From positions 1 to 51,687 of the forward strand of contig JAOPJZ010000024.1 in the NCBI GenBank assembly GCA_025517525.1: a DNA stretch of 51,687 nt. Direction: 5' to 3'. Numbering within the stretch: position 1 is the stretch's first letter; each line of letters opens with the position of its first letter. The stretch comes from Natronosalvus hydrolyticus. GTDB taxonomy: Archaea; Halobacteriota; Halobacteria; Halobacteriales; Natrialbaceae. Below, piece by piece: positions 1 to 8,063 of this stretch. Under the pieces are notes generated by a model, which saw only the letters and a program-made list of their open reading frames with translations, was not told the origin of the DNA and did no database searches. The translations under genes were made by a program, and so were the position numbers.

Positions 1-171
1 ATTATCTTGGCAAGCGTGGTTTGGTCAGTCAGCAGAATTTCCATAGGTGAATACACAGCGCGATTCCATCACACCATCGGCACTGTCGGTGTATTGTTCG
101 CTCGGATTGCTGAAAACGTGTATGCTGAATCGGGAATAGGGATATCTGCCAGCAGCCCCTAACCAGAAAAT
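1..171. other. Upstream stretch without a recognised gene
   Basis: I see no convincing coding sequence here. It lies before the first plus-strand gene, which starts at 172, and presumably holds its promoter: an AT-rich run (GGGATATC, near 140) sits about 30 nt before the start. The window edge may cut a gene further left, but no frame reads convincingly into it. Confidence 0.4.
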
Positions 172-789
172 ATGGGACACGCCGCCGATGTTTACAACTC
201 GTTTCGGAGACGTCTCTTCCCGGCGTTTCACGGACTACTGGACGTCCTGATCGGTGGATATGCATTGAGTGACACACCACCTGAAGAGTATGTCGGAACA
301 CTCCACTGCTCTGAGTCCGATGTTGAGGAACTGCTGTCCTCACTCGGGTTCACCCGTAATATCGTTGCCTCGCTAAAAGTCCGGGTTGATGGGAACGTCT
401 CGGACGGATCGTGGGTATACCGCGAATCGCTTCTCACCGATCACCAGTTGCATGTGATCCTCCACCAAACCGAGACTGGAGTCGAGACGTACGCTCACTG
501 GGAGTACTCGTCGATTCGACACCCGTACCGGCACTATCTGGCGCGGGACTACAGCGCTTCGAAGGGCGTCCGGATCATGCGCTCGGTGCTCGAGGACACC
601 ACAAACGGCTACGGCATCGCCTGGACGATGGAACCTCCATACCGGCGACATACCTGGTACATTAGTCTCCTGCGGACGATATCCGATGACCTGACCAGCA
701 GGATTGTTGGCGTGCGTGACCGGTTTGAGGAAGGGTTGACCGAGGAAACGCCCGGGATCGCTCAACGAGCTAGTTCGCTTTTGCGCTGA
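172..789 (+). CDS. Hypothetical protein, 205 aa
   Basis: I do not recognise this family. The product is a soluble-looking 205-residue protein with no signal peptide or membrane segment. It has an acidic N-terminal half, with a stretch (about 45-60) rich in Glu and Ser, followed by a central Trp/Tyr/His/Arg-rich region (about 105-125, containing WEYSSIRHPYRHY) and a helical C-terminus. The ATG at 172 follows an A-rich run and an AT-rich box about 30 nt upstream, which fits a short-leader haloarchaeal transcript. It converges on the fix operon, whose last gene ends at 829. The gene is moderately less GC-biased at third positions than the fix genes. Coding is likely because it is the only long frame here with sensible composition. 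The function is unknown. Confidence 0.6.
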   Translation: MGHAADVYNSFRRRLFPAFHGLLDVLIGGYALSDTPPEEYVGTLHCSESDVEELLSSLGFTRNIVASLKVRVDGNVSDGSWVYRESLLTDHQLHVILHQTETGVETYAHWEYSSIRHPYRHYLARDYSASKGVRIMRSVLEDTTNGYGIAWTMEPPYRRHTWYISLLRTISDDLTSRIVGVRDRFEEGLTEETPGIAQRASSLLR

Positions 790-828
790 ATATCTTCAAT
801 CAACCAGAGACCATTATGACAATCGGAA

Positions 829-1290
829 CTACTCACTCGAGCGGTCGGGCACGCCGGTCAACAACGCCCCCACGTCGTGGATGTTGTGAGTCTTGAGCAG
901 GAGTTCGGCCACTTCACGGACGGTAAACTCGGCCTCGAGGTCGACGCCGTGGCAGGCGGCATAGCACTCGAACCAGAGGTTCATCGCCCGTTCAAGCGCC
1001 GCCATCTCGGCAGCCGAAAAGCGACTCAGGTCCCCACCACTGCGTCCCTCGACGTACACCCAAACGGCCGGGCCAACACCGTGTCTGAGGTACTCGAGAC
1101 CGCAGGCCTTGCCAGATTCATCTTCCTCATCCGGTTGGACGCTCTCCGGCACAGATACACCCGCAGGGGCTGTCTCGCCGGACCCACAGTTGGCGACGGA
1201 CGCACAGTCAGATGACGACGCTTCGAGCGCTTCCCGCTCACGTTCCGCACGCCGCTCGAGTGCGGCGATCTGTGGCCCGTACTCGCTCAT
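829..1290 (-). CDS. Unknown protein coupled to the fix operon
   Basis: This is a 153-residue acidic protein that I cannot assign to a named family. Its start codon overlaps the fixC stop in an ATGA arrangement (positions 1287-1290), so it is almost certainly the last gene of the fixABC transcript and translationally coupled. The N-terminus is a charged helix (RRAEREREA), followed by a Ser/Glu-rich low-complexity linker (about 25-60). The C-terminal domain (about 65-150) is helical with Cys and Trp residues (LWFECYAACHG) and a HNIHDVG motif. It may be an accessory factor for the ETF complex, but that rests on position only. Confidence 0.75.
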   Translation of the reverse strand: MSEYGPQIAALERRAEREREALEASSSDCASVANCGSGETAPAGVSVPESVQPDEEDESGKACGLEYLRHGVGPAVWVYVEGRSGGDLSRFSAAEMAALERAMNLWFECYAACHGVDLEAEFTVREVAELLLKTHNIHDVGALLTGVPDRSSE

Positions 1291-2984
1291 CCCTGTTTGA
1301 ACTCGACGCCTTTCTCACCGCGTGGGTGCGTCCACTCGGTATCGGCGACGATAGCACACGTACCACATTCGACACAGGGTTGGGTGTCGAGACTTACCAG
1401 TTTCTCCTCGCTCCCGTTCGTCGTGACGGTCTCAGCCCGGTAACAGCCGCCACCGAAGTCTTCAGCGCTGACCGGGCAGGCGTAGACGGCGGCCCCGCTG
1501 GCCTCGAACGACTCGTCTTGGAGCCGAATGTGAGGATTGCCGACGTCCGTGTTGTACGTCAGGTCACCGATGCGTTCCTCGAGCGTTGGTGGCTCGATTT
1601 CGTTCTCCCAGTGGACGGTCCGACCGTGTTTCTCGCCGATTAGCGACGGCAACGTCGTGTACGCCATCGATGTGTCCGGTAGCATTCCCACGAGGAACGG
1701 GGAGTTGTAGGCTTTGGGTAACAGCCGTTTGGCGATCGGATTGCCGATAGCGACCGATCCGACCGGCGAGTTCAACACGCCTTCGACTGCCCTGGTGACC
1801 AGATCGTGTTCGCCGACCGTACTCGTCAGTTCGTAGCGCCGTGGACGCAGTTTGCCCATGGTGCCCGATTGCTCAAGCATCGTCGTATACCGACGACCGG
1901 CGGCCTCGGGGTCGGCATTGCCGCGCGTGAGTGCGTAGGCGTCTGCGGCCAGCGCACCCGCGGTGACGGCATGGTTCATCCCTTTGATGATCGGTCCCTG
2001 GGCTTGCATCTGGCCGCCAGCGTCGCCGACGAGGACGAGGTTGTCGGCGTAGGGTTCGCGGTGAGCCACCTTCTTGGAGTCGGGAACCAGTTTGGCCGAG
2101 TACTCGAGTTCGTTGTACTCGCCGTCGAACCACTGTGCCAACAGGGGGTGAGTCAACAACGCATCGAGCAGTTCGTGCGGTTCGGCCTCTTCGGCGACGA
2201 GGCTGTCGAGGTGGAAAACGGTCCCAATCGAGAGGGTGTCTTCGTTCGTATAGAGGAAGCCACCGCCCCGGACATCCTCGAACAGATCGCCCGAGAACAG
2301 GTGTGCGACACCTTCGCCCTCCTCGATGGAGAACCGATCGTTGATGACGTCGGCGTCCATGTCGACGACGGCTTTGACGCCCTGGAACCACTCGTCCGGT
2401 TCGTCCCAGTCCATCAGATCCGCGGCGCGCGCTAACTCGGAGTTGACGCCATCGGCGGCGACGATGTAGTCGGCCCTGATCGGATCGAGTTCGTCACAGG
2501 TCACGCCGACGATCTCTCCGTTCTCCCGGAGCAAGCCGTTGACGCGAACGCCGGTCAGCACGCCACCGCCGGTCTCACTCGTTTTCTCGTGGACACGTTG
2601 TTCGAGCCAACTGTCCATCGTCCGGCGCAAGACCGCGTCACACCAGTCCGTGTCGTGTTCGTGCAGGTCGGTCAGGTCGTAGGTCGTGACCTGCCGACCG
2701 TCGATATTGTGGATGTGATAGTCGGTGACTGGCCGTTCTGCCGCTTCCTCCCGGAAGTCAGGGAACAGGTCGTCGATCGTGTACGGTGCCGAATCCTCGG
2801 CGTAAATCAATCCGCCAGAGACGTTCTTCGACCCGGCCTCGACGCCGCGCTCGAGGACGAGCGTCTCGATACCGTGTTCGGCCAGACGAGCCGCAGCGGC
2901 AGCCCCACCTGGACCACAGCCGACCACGACCGCTTCGTAGTGTTCGTAATCGTCGCTGCCACCATCGGCTCGTGTTTCACTCAT
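1287..2984 (-). CDS. fixC: ETF:quinone oxidoreductase-type flavoprotein FixC fused to FixX ferredoxin domain
   Basis: This membrane-associated flavoprotein accepts electrons from the electron transfer flavoprotein FixAB and passes them to quinone. The N-terminus carries a Rossmann FAD motif (GCGPGGAAAAARLAEHG), and a second FAD motif (LVLVGDAGGQ) lies in the middle. The C-terminal 90 residues (from about EPPTLEERIGD) are a FixX-like ferredoxin with YACP and CVECGTC cysteines for a 4Fe-4S cluster. FixC and FixX are separate genes in many bacteria, so this is a fusion. I place the start at 2984 (MSETRADGG) because a strong GGAGGTGA site precedes it. An in-frame ATG at 2999 would overlap that site. 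The gene overlaps fixB by 8 nt. Homologous EtfABCX complexes can bifurcate electrons between NADH, ferredoxin and quinone. Whether this one does is inference. Confidence 0.93.
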   Translation of the reverse strand: MSETRADGGSDDYEHYEAVVVGCGPGGAAAAARLAEHGIETLVLERGVEAGSKNVSGGLIYAEDSAPYTIDDLFPDFREEAAERPVTDYHIHNIDGRQVTTYDLTDLHEHDTDWCDAVLRRTMDSWLEQRVHEKTSETGGGVLTGVRVNGLLRENGEIVGVTCDELDPIRADYIVAADGVNSELARAADLMDWDEPDEWFQGVKAVVDMDADVINDRFSIEEGEGVAHLFSGDLFEDVRGGGFLYTNEDTLSIGTVFHLDSLVAEEAEPHELLDALLTHPLLAQWFDGEYNELEYSAKLVPDSKKVAHREPYADNLVLVGDAGGQMQAQGPIIKGMNHAVTAGALAADAYALTRGNADPEAAGRRYTTMLEQSGTMGKLRPRRYELTSTVGEHDLVTRAVEGVLNSPVGSVAIGNPIAKRLLPKAYNSPFLVGMLPDTSMAYTTLPSLIGEKHGRTVHWENEIEPPTLEERIGDLTYNTDVGNPHIRLQDESFEASGAAVYACPVSAEDFGGGCYRAETVTTNGSEEKLVSLDTQPCVECGTCAIVADTEWTHPRGEKGVEFKQG

Positions 2985-4386
2985 CGGTTTCACCTCCATC
3001 AGCTACGGCCTCAACCGTCAGTTCGCCGGATTTCACCGCGTCGGTGAGCATCGGGAGCACGTCGAAGAGATCACCCTCGATGAAGTAATCGCTGAAATCA
3101 CGAATCGTCGCATCGGAGTCTGTGTTGATCGAGACGATCGTCTCCGATTCGTCGACGCCGACTTTGTGCTGGACTGCTCCTGAGACCCCCGCTGCGATGT
3201 ACAGCGGCGGTTCTACCTCCTGGCCGGTTTCCCCGATCTGGCGTTCTTCTTTCGAGTACTGCTCGACGTGCCCGTCGAACTGGTACGACGAGGTAACGAT
3301 CCCGCGGGTAATACCAAGGGCAGCGTCGTCGAAGGCATCGACCAGTTCGAGTCCAAGTTCCATGCCAAGCGTCGGATCATCACCGATGCCACGACCCAGA
3401 CAGACGACGACCTCGTGTCCAGTCAGGTCGACGCCCGCTTCGAGCGTATCGTGGGATTCGATGTCGACGCTAAACCACTCGTCCTCGAGTTCCATGTCGT
3501 GTTCGACGACGAGACCCTCCCGGTCGTGATCGGGTTCGGGAACGTCGAACGCGCCGGGGATAACCGAGGCACCCTGTGGGTGAAAATCCCGGTCGGGGTT
3601 GTCCAGACAGAGGATCGTCGAGTACTCGAACCCCGAGAAGTCCGGTCGCTTCATGTGCAAGGTGCGTTCGAACGTCTTTTTCACCCCTGGTTCGCCTGTT
3701 TTGACTGGGTTCGAAACTTCCTCCGGCTGAATAAACAGATCAGAGCAGTCAGATGCGAGGCCGGAATCGAGTTCGGCCTGCACGAGTGCCGAGAGATCAC
3801 GGCCGTTGTTCGTCGCCGGGAACAACGTGTATCGTGGTTCGTCGTACGACCGCCAGTCCGTGCTTTCGGTGGTCCCCTGTCCGCGAGCCATGTGGGCCGA
3901 GATTTCGGTGTAGGGCTTGTGCAAGAAGCGCTCGAGTCGGTCGTCATCGTGATAGACGGCGACGTCCGCTCCGTAGGCGATACACTCCTCGGCGAGGTCT
4001 GCACAGCCGTCACCTATCAGGAAGGCCACGACATCCTCTTCGTCGCCGAAATCCTCGGCATACCCGTCCATCAGCTCGCGGGCCTTCCCGAGCATCTCCT
4101 TCGAGACGTCGAGCAGTTCGCCGTGTTGTGTCTCACAGAACACCCACATGTCGGCGTAGTCTCCACCGACCAGGGCTCGAACGTGCTTTTTGTCTCGAGT
4201 TGGCTCGTCATCGCTACTGTCAGCGTCGAGTGCATCCAATCGCTCCTCGAGAGCTTCCAGGGCGGTCTTTCGCTCCGCTCCCGAGCGCTCTGTCTCGAGC
4301 GCTTCACGAACTTCCTCGACGTCGTCGATTCCGTCCAGTTCCTCTCGCAGTTCGTCAACCGTGTAGTCGTCCGGGTCGAGTGTCAT
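2977..4386 (-). CDS. fixB: Electron transfer flavoprotein alpha subunit FixB
   Basis: This is the FAD-binding large subunit of the electron transfer flavoprotein, partner of FixA. The C-terminal FAD domain shows the family signature around IGETGQEVEPPLYIAAG followed by SGAVQHKVG. The protein is 469 residues, clearly longer than usual ETF-alpha (about 310-330). The extra part is an acidic helical N-terminus (about 1-75: DELREELDGIDDVEEVREAL and a second Glu/Ala-rich helix), then the normal alpha domain beginning near HVRALVGGDYADMWVF. The start is supported by GGAGGTGA 8 nt upstream. The fixA stop lies 2 nt before the start, and fixC begins inside the 3' end, so the three genes are tightly coupled. 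The role of the acidic extension is unknown. Confidence 0.94.
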   Translation of the reverse strand: MTLDPDDYTVDELREELDGIDDVEEVREALETERSGAERKTALEALEERLDALDADSSDDEPTRDKKHVRALVGGDYADMWVFCETQHGELLDVSKEMLGKARELMDGYAEDFGDEEDVVAFLIGDGCADLAEECIAYGADVAVYHDDDRLERFLHKPYTEISAHMARGQGTTESTDWRSYDEPRYTLFPATNNGRDLSALVQAELDSGLASDCSDLFIQPEEVSNPVKTGEPGVKKTFERTLHMKRPDFSGFEYSTILCLDNPDRDFHPQGASVIPGAFDVPEPDHDREGLVVEHDMELEDEWFSVDIESHDTLEAGVDLTGHEVVVCLGRGIGDDPTLGMELGLELVDAFDDAALGITRGIVTSSYQFDGHVEQYSKEERQIGETGQEVEPPLYIAAGVSGAVQHKVGVDESETIVSINTDSDATIRDFSDYFIEGDLFDVLPMLTDAVKSGELTVEAVADGGETDE

Positions 4387-4388
4387 GC

Positions 4389-5252
4389 TCAGTCACCTCC
4401 TGCAAACGGCTGTAGTTCCTCGAGTACCTGTTCCATCCCGTCACTGTCGCCCGGATCGACCATCGTCGCCTCCCGTTCGGAGGGCGCTTTCGGAATCGGG
4501 TCCACCGACGAAACGATGGTCGGCGAGCCATCGAGGCCAATGTATTCTGAGTCCAGACGCAGGTCCTCGTGATCCCAGGTCGTCAGATGGTCGTCGAAGT
4601 CTTCGACGCGTTCTTCGGTGGCCGCACGCAATCGTTTGTGCTCGAGTCGGTGGGCCGCCTTCCGATAGGTCGGTTCGAACTCTGGATCGGTGACCACGAA
4701 ACACGGAAGTGGCGCTTCGACCGTCTCGATCTCGTCTACGTCACCTTCGACCAATCGTTTGGCCCGGAGGACGCGTTCGTCGGGGTCGATATCCAGTGCG
4801 ATGACGTGCGTGACGATCGGCCACTCCAGACACCAGGCGGTCTGGGGCCCCGTGTGACCGGTCTCGCCGTCGGCAGTTTTGAAGCCCGCAAACACTAGAT
4901 CGACGTCTGCGACCTCCTCCTGATACTTTTCGATGGCCGCCGAGAGCGTGATTGCAGTCGCCCAGGTGTCCGAGGCCGCGAGTTCGCGGTCGGACAGTAG
5001 ATAGCTATCGTCCGAGTAGATATCTTCCATCGCCTCTTCGAGAACGGTCGAGTAACTCGGCGGCCCCATACTCATCCCACTTACGTGGCCACCGTGTCGT
5101 ACTCGCGTCTGGAGGGCTGCCCGCAACGCAAAGTGGTCGTTCGGGTTCATCACCGTCGGTGTCTTCCCGCGCTCGAGATGCCCATCCTCGTCGAAGGATA
5201 CCGCACCCTCCGAGAAGTCGGGAACCCCTTTTGTCAGGACGATCGATCTCAC
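4389..5252 (-). CDS. fixA: Electron transfer flavoprotein beta subunit FixA
   Basis: This is the AMP- or FAD-binding small ETF subunit and first gene of the fix operon. Family features are the N-terminal IVLTKGVPDF strand, the VMNPNDHFALRAAL segment, VSGMSMGPP and the later region DLVFAGFKTADGETGHTGPQ that contacts nucleotide. I chose the GTG at 5252 (VRSIVLTKG) over an ATG at 5351. The 33 upstream residues do not resemble the family, homologues begin just before the IVLTKG strand, and GAGGTGGGA lies directly upstream of this GTG. The product would be about 287 residues, normal for the family. Together with FixB and FixC(X) it makes a complete FixABCX-type module. Confidence 0.92.
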   Translation of the reverse strand: MRSIVLTKGVPDFSEGAVSFDEDGHLERGKTPTVMNPNDHFALRAALQTRVRHGGHVSGMSMGPPSYSTVLEEAMEDIYSDDSYLLSDRELAASDTWATAITLSAAIEKYQEEVADVDLVFAGFKTADGETGHTGPQTAWCLEWPIVTHVIALDIDPDERVLRAKRLVEGDVDEIETVEAPLPCFVVTDPEFEPTYRKAAHRLEHKRLRAATEERVEDFDDHLTTWDHEDLRLDSEYIGLDGSPTIVSSVDPIPKAPSEREATMVDPGDSDGMEQVLEELQPFAGGD

Positions 5253-5667
5253 AACTCCCACCTCGAGTGTGTTATGATTGTTCGTAGCATACTCATCTGG
5301 GCGTTTCGCAACATTAGTTATTAAGGATGTGGGTGAAATCCGAGTGCGCAACGGTGGAGTTGACGCTGTGAGGATTGTCCAAAATACCGATCCGTCAGCG
5401 TCGAATTACCTCACCTCGGCGGCTGCATTCGGTAGTACACACTGGCCTGATACGGATTAGTGTCCGTAGTTACCGTCGTTCGGCCAAGACGGTTTGCCGA
5501 TTGGTGGTAATTGATGACACTAACCCGTATGAGAGTGTGAGAATGAGTAGAGTCCTGTTATTTACCTCAAGTACTGGGAGCCGGGCTCGAGTCCTTTTCG
5601 CCACCACAATTCACGAAAAGCAAGTGGCAGTGTGAACGAAACCTGCACGCCAGGCCCCGTACGCACG
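5253..5667. other. Intergenic region between fixA and the bactofilin-like gene
   Basis: This stretch of about 410 bp has no convincing gene; short frames here are repetitive or poorly composed. It contains the fixA promoter region, with an AT-rich stretch near 5310-5325 (TTAGTTATTAAGG), and a long imperfect palindrome at 5450-5530 that I list separately. Confidence 0.5.
5450..5530. repeat. Long imperfect palindrome, about 35 bp arms
   Basis: The outer arms ATACGGATTAGTGTC (5450-5464) and GACACTAACCCGTAT (5516-5530) are reverse complements with one mismatch in 15. Inside, GTTACC and TCGGC pair with GGTAAT-like and GCCGA segments, leaving a loop of about 11 nt around CAAGACGGTTT. It could be a terminator between two minus-strand genes, a structured RNA, or a mobile palindrome. 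It sits in a non-coding gap about 200 bp upstream of fixA. Confidence 0.7.
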
Positions 5668-6522
5668 TCACTCGATATCGCGATCCGTCGTTTCCATCGT
5701 GATCTCTCCGCTAGCGCGAATCGAGCCGTCGACTTCTGCTTCGGGTCCGAGTTCGAGGTCGCTACAGGAAACGTCACCTAGGACGCGCACGTCCGGGCCC
5801 AGTGCGACGGCACCGTCACGGGTCGTTACGTCGCCGTGTATTCGTGTTTTCTCGCCAATGGTGATGTCGCCTCGAGCCCGGACGCTGCCGAAGACATTAC
5901 CATCGCTCCCGATCGAAACCGTTTCGGCGCGCACGTTGCCGTGGAGTCGACACTCGTCACCGATTCTGGCAGGTGTCGATACTCGCCAGGCATCGTCGCT
6001 GACAGTTGCGTTAGCCGGGATAACGAGCGGTTCTGCGCCCCCCTCGAGGTCGTCGTCGACGACCTCCGAAATGAGCTGCTGGGCGGCGTCTTCCTCGCCG
6101 ATAACCAGCAGGTGTTTGAGGTACATAAACAGAAAAATGATCGTCGGCATCGGATTTCGGATGACGATCCAGCCGTTTGCCTCGAATCCCTCCTCGATGT
6201 CGACGTTGTCACCGATATCGAGGTCCCCAGCCACTTTGAGCTGGCCGCCGACGTGCACCCGTTCGCCCAGATATGCGTCCTCGCCGACCAGGACGTTGTC
6301 GGCGACGTCACACCACATGTCCAGTCGACAGTCCCCGTCGGCTTCTATCGATCCGTCGAAGGTAGCGCCCTCACCCGCGAGGACGTTCCGGCCGCGAACA
6401 CCGAATTCGACGGTCGCCCGACCGCCGACGAGCACGTCACCGTCGGTGACGAGGTCGTGCTCTTCGGCTTCGGTCCCGGCGGGAACGACGAGTTCGTCGA
6501 GCGGATCGGTACTAAACGCCAC
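5668..6522 (-). CDS. Bactofilin-like polymer-forming protein with internal hydrophobic segment
   Basis: This protein is built almost entirely of short hexapeptide-like beta repeats (GDCRLDM, DNVLVGEDAYLGERVHVGG, LKVAGDLDIGDNVDI, then GDITIGEKTRIHGDV, ALGPDVRVLGDV), the pattern of bactofilin/CcmA cytoskeletal proteins. Two beta-solenoid blocks (about 20-110 and 165-280) are separated by a hydrophobic segment around IVIRNPMPTIIFLFMYLKHLL (about 115-135), which suggests membrane attachment or a buried hairpin. I prefer the GTG at 6522. A box reading TTTATTA on this strand (about 6545-6552) lies about 27 nt before it, as in leaderless haloarchaeal genes. A GTG at 6540 would add six residues. Recently described archaeal bactofilin relatives influence haloarchaeal cell shape; a similar role here is inference. 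Confidence 0.82.
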   Translation of the reverse strand: MAFSTDPLDELVVPAGTEAEEHDLVTDGDVLVGGRATVEFGVRGRNVLAGEGATFDGSIEADGDCRLDMWCDVADNVLVGEDAYLGERVHVGGQLKVAGDLDIGDNVDIEEGFEANGWIVIRNPMPTIIFLFMYLKHLLVIGEEDAAQQLISEVVDDDLEGGAEPLVIPANATVSDDAWRVSTPARIGDECRLHGNVRAETVSIGSDGNVFGSVRARGDITIGEKTRIHGDVTTRDGAVALGPDVRVLGDVSCSDLELGPEAEVDGSIRASGEITMETTDRDIE

Positions 6523-6544
6523 AGTCTGTGCCAAAGTCACTGCC

Positions 6545-6552
6545 GGGTAATA
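6545..6552 (-). promoter_or_regulatory. TATA-like box for the bactofilin-like gene
   Basis: The minus strand reads GGTTTATTACCC here, close to the haloarchaeal box A, about 27 nt before the GTG at 6522. The spacing supports a leaderless transcript beginning at that GTG. Confidence 0.45.
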
Positions 6553-6686
6553 AACCCCGCGCGAGCGTCTGACGCATGGCAGACGGAGATGCTCCGTTCA
6601 CCCGATACCCCTCTCGACCCATGGGAGTTGCAGCGTCATCGATGGACCCGCGATTCGCTTCATTTTTCCACCGCCACCGCGAGAGT

Positions 6687-6890
6687 ATGAGTATGACCAC
6701 GCTCGCATTCGACGACACCGGTGTCGACGTCGTCTACGAAGGAACCGAATTTCGCCTCGAGCAAGAGCTAATCGAGGAAGCTATCGGTAAACCCTATCCC
6801 GAAGTTACCGACCACGAAGTCCTCCAAATGGTCGCCGAACAGCCCTCGCTGTCGGGCGAACCGCGCCGGATTGCCGATATTATCAGATAA
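6687..6890 (+). CDS. Small acidic haloarchaeal protein (DUF5800-like)
   Basis: This is a 67-residue protein starting MSMTTLAFDDTG. It has a beta strand (VDVVYEGTEFRLEQ) and a helical C-terminus ending in GEPRRIADIIR. I associate this pattern with the haloarchaeal DUF5800 family from memory; no biochemical role is known to me. Upstream in-frame ATGs (6576, 6642) give an Arg/Pro-rich leader unlike the rest, so the start is probably 6687 or 6693. It is divergent from the bactofilin-like gene, so the two may share control signals. Confidence 0.8.
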   Translation: MSMTTLAFDDTGVDVVYEGTEFRLEQELIEEAIGKPYPEVTDHEVLQMVAEQPSLSGEPRRIADIIR

Positions 6891-6958
6891 CGCCATCCAG
6901 CAATCGGCATCGCTGCTGATTCGCTGGAACCTGCCCCAGCGGATGCCGAGTGAGTCAC

Positions 6959-7534
6959 TCACTCTCGATCCGTTCGTTCGGCCGCCGTCTGGAATCTCAC
7001 CTCCTCGAGTTCACGGTCCCGTCGACCTTCTTGAGCCGCAATCGCTTCCGGATCTGGGGCCACGTCGTCGGTAATTCTGGCCCACGACGAGTGGACTTTG
7101 GCGTGACACCACCGACAGAGGTAGATCGTGATTTCGTGACTCAACGTTTGGCCATCGCTCGTATACGACAGGTGATGTTCCTCGAGCAGCGGCCGCTCGT
7201 CTGACTGTGCCATTCGCCGTTCTTCGAGGCCACAGCGAACGCATTCATGGTCGTGATTGCGTGACCGAAAGTGCGGACAGTCCGCCCAATTCGGGTCGAC
7301 TTCCGCCTCGCTACAACCCGTACAGCCATCACTGGAGACGTCCTGATTCGCTTCCGGATCGACCACGAAACACGCGTAGTCGGCTTTTGCTCGTTTGCGG
7401 GCAAACTCGGGGTCGTGCTGGTAGTGATCGTAGGCGTAGCGGCATTTTCCTTCGCCAGTGAGGTAATCGCAAACCCCAACGAAGGCATAGGGGTCGTCGA
7501 CGCCGACCGACGTTCCCTGTGGCGTCTTTTCCAT
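6959..7534 (-). CDS. HNH-like zinc-binding haloarchaeal protein
   Basis: A 191-residue protein starting MEKTPQGTSVGVDDP. The N-terminal half has scattered Cys and Asp (YLTGEGKCRYAYDHY, FARKRAKADYACFV). The C-terminal half has a zinc module with CVRCGLEER (about 118-126), then EEHHLSY and ITIYLCRWCHAKVH (about 138-162), which resembles the beta-beta-alpha metal core of HNH nucleases. I recall haloarchaeal proteins of this type as an uncharacterised DUF (possibly DUF7097). Whether it cuts DNA is unclear. An ATG at 7591 would add 19 residues that do not fit the family, so I start at 7534. It is divergent from the DUF192 gene. Confidence 0.75.
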   Translation of the reverse strand: MEKTPQGTSVGVDDPYAFVGVCDYLTGEGKCRYAYDHYQHDPEFARKRAKADYACFVVDPEANQDVSSDGCTGCSEAEVDPNWADCPHFRSRNHDHECVRCGLEERRMAQSDERPLLEEHHLSYTSDGQTLSHEITIYLCRWCHAKVHSSWARITDDVAPDPEAIAAQEGRRDRELEEVRFQTAAERTDRE

Positions 7535-7670
7535 CGAGTGAACGTTGGGCTCGAGACACAAGTATACTGCCCACCAGCGTTCGCCCGACACCGGTTATAT
7601 ACGGGCAGGCGAAGGGGGCTGTCAATCGCTGGCCATCGGTTATTTACCTTCCGGGCACCCAGACGCCCTC

Positions 7671-8018
7671 GTGCGACTCGTGTACGATCCGGATGGTTCG
7701 AGGACGCCACTGGCGACGGAGGTTGAGACGGCTGATTCACTGCTCCAACAGACTCGTGGGCTCATGTTTCGTCGCTCCGTCCCGGACGACTACGCACTCG
7801 CTTTTCGCTTCGACAAGCCGAAAACGAGAGATATCCACATGCTGTTCGTCTTCACCCCGCTGGACGTCATCTGGGTCGAAGATGGTACCGTAACCCGGGT
7901 CGAAACCCTTCGACCGTGGCTCGGCTACGCTCGATCACGGGCCGACCTGATACTCGAACTCCCCGCCGGTGGGGCCGACGGGGTCGAAACGGGTGCGGAA
8001 ATCAGGCTCGAGGACTAA
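7671..8018 (+). CDS. DUF192 family protein
   Basis: A compact DUF192 domain of about 115 residues, with the family pattern RGLMFR (about 28-33), DYALAFRF, then HMLFVFTPLDVIWVEDGTV, and a C-terminal LELPAGGAD turn. The family is widespread in bacteria and archaea; some members are secreted, but this one has no signal peptide. I start at the GTG at 7671 (VRLVYDPDG), because the 42 upstream in-frame residues from 7545 are of poor composition and overlap the neighbouring gene's promoter. Its function is not established. Confidence 0.83.
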   Translation: MRLVYDPDGSRTPLATEVETADSLLQQTRGLMFRRSVPDDYALAFRFDKPKTRDIHMLFVFTPLDVIWVEDGTVTRVETLRPWLGYARSRADLILELPAGGADGVETGAEIRLED

Positions 8019-8063
8019 TCGTATACGTGCCGGTTGAAGAGACTCGAAGAGAGAACCGGTTGC

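Noticed and set aside
3268..4572. 434-residue plus-strand frame opposite fixB
   Set aside because: It is antisense to a well-supported gene and lacks known motifs; such long shadows arise from GC-rich codon bias.
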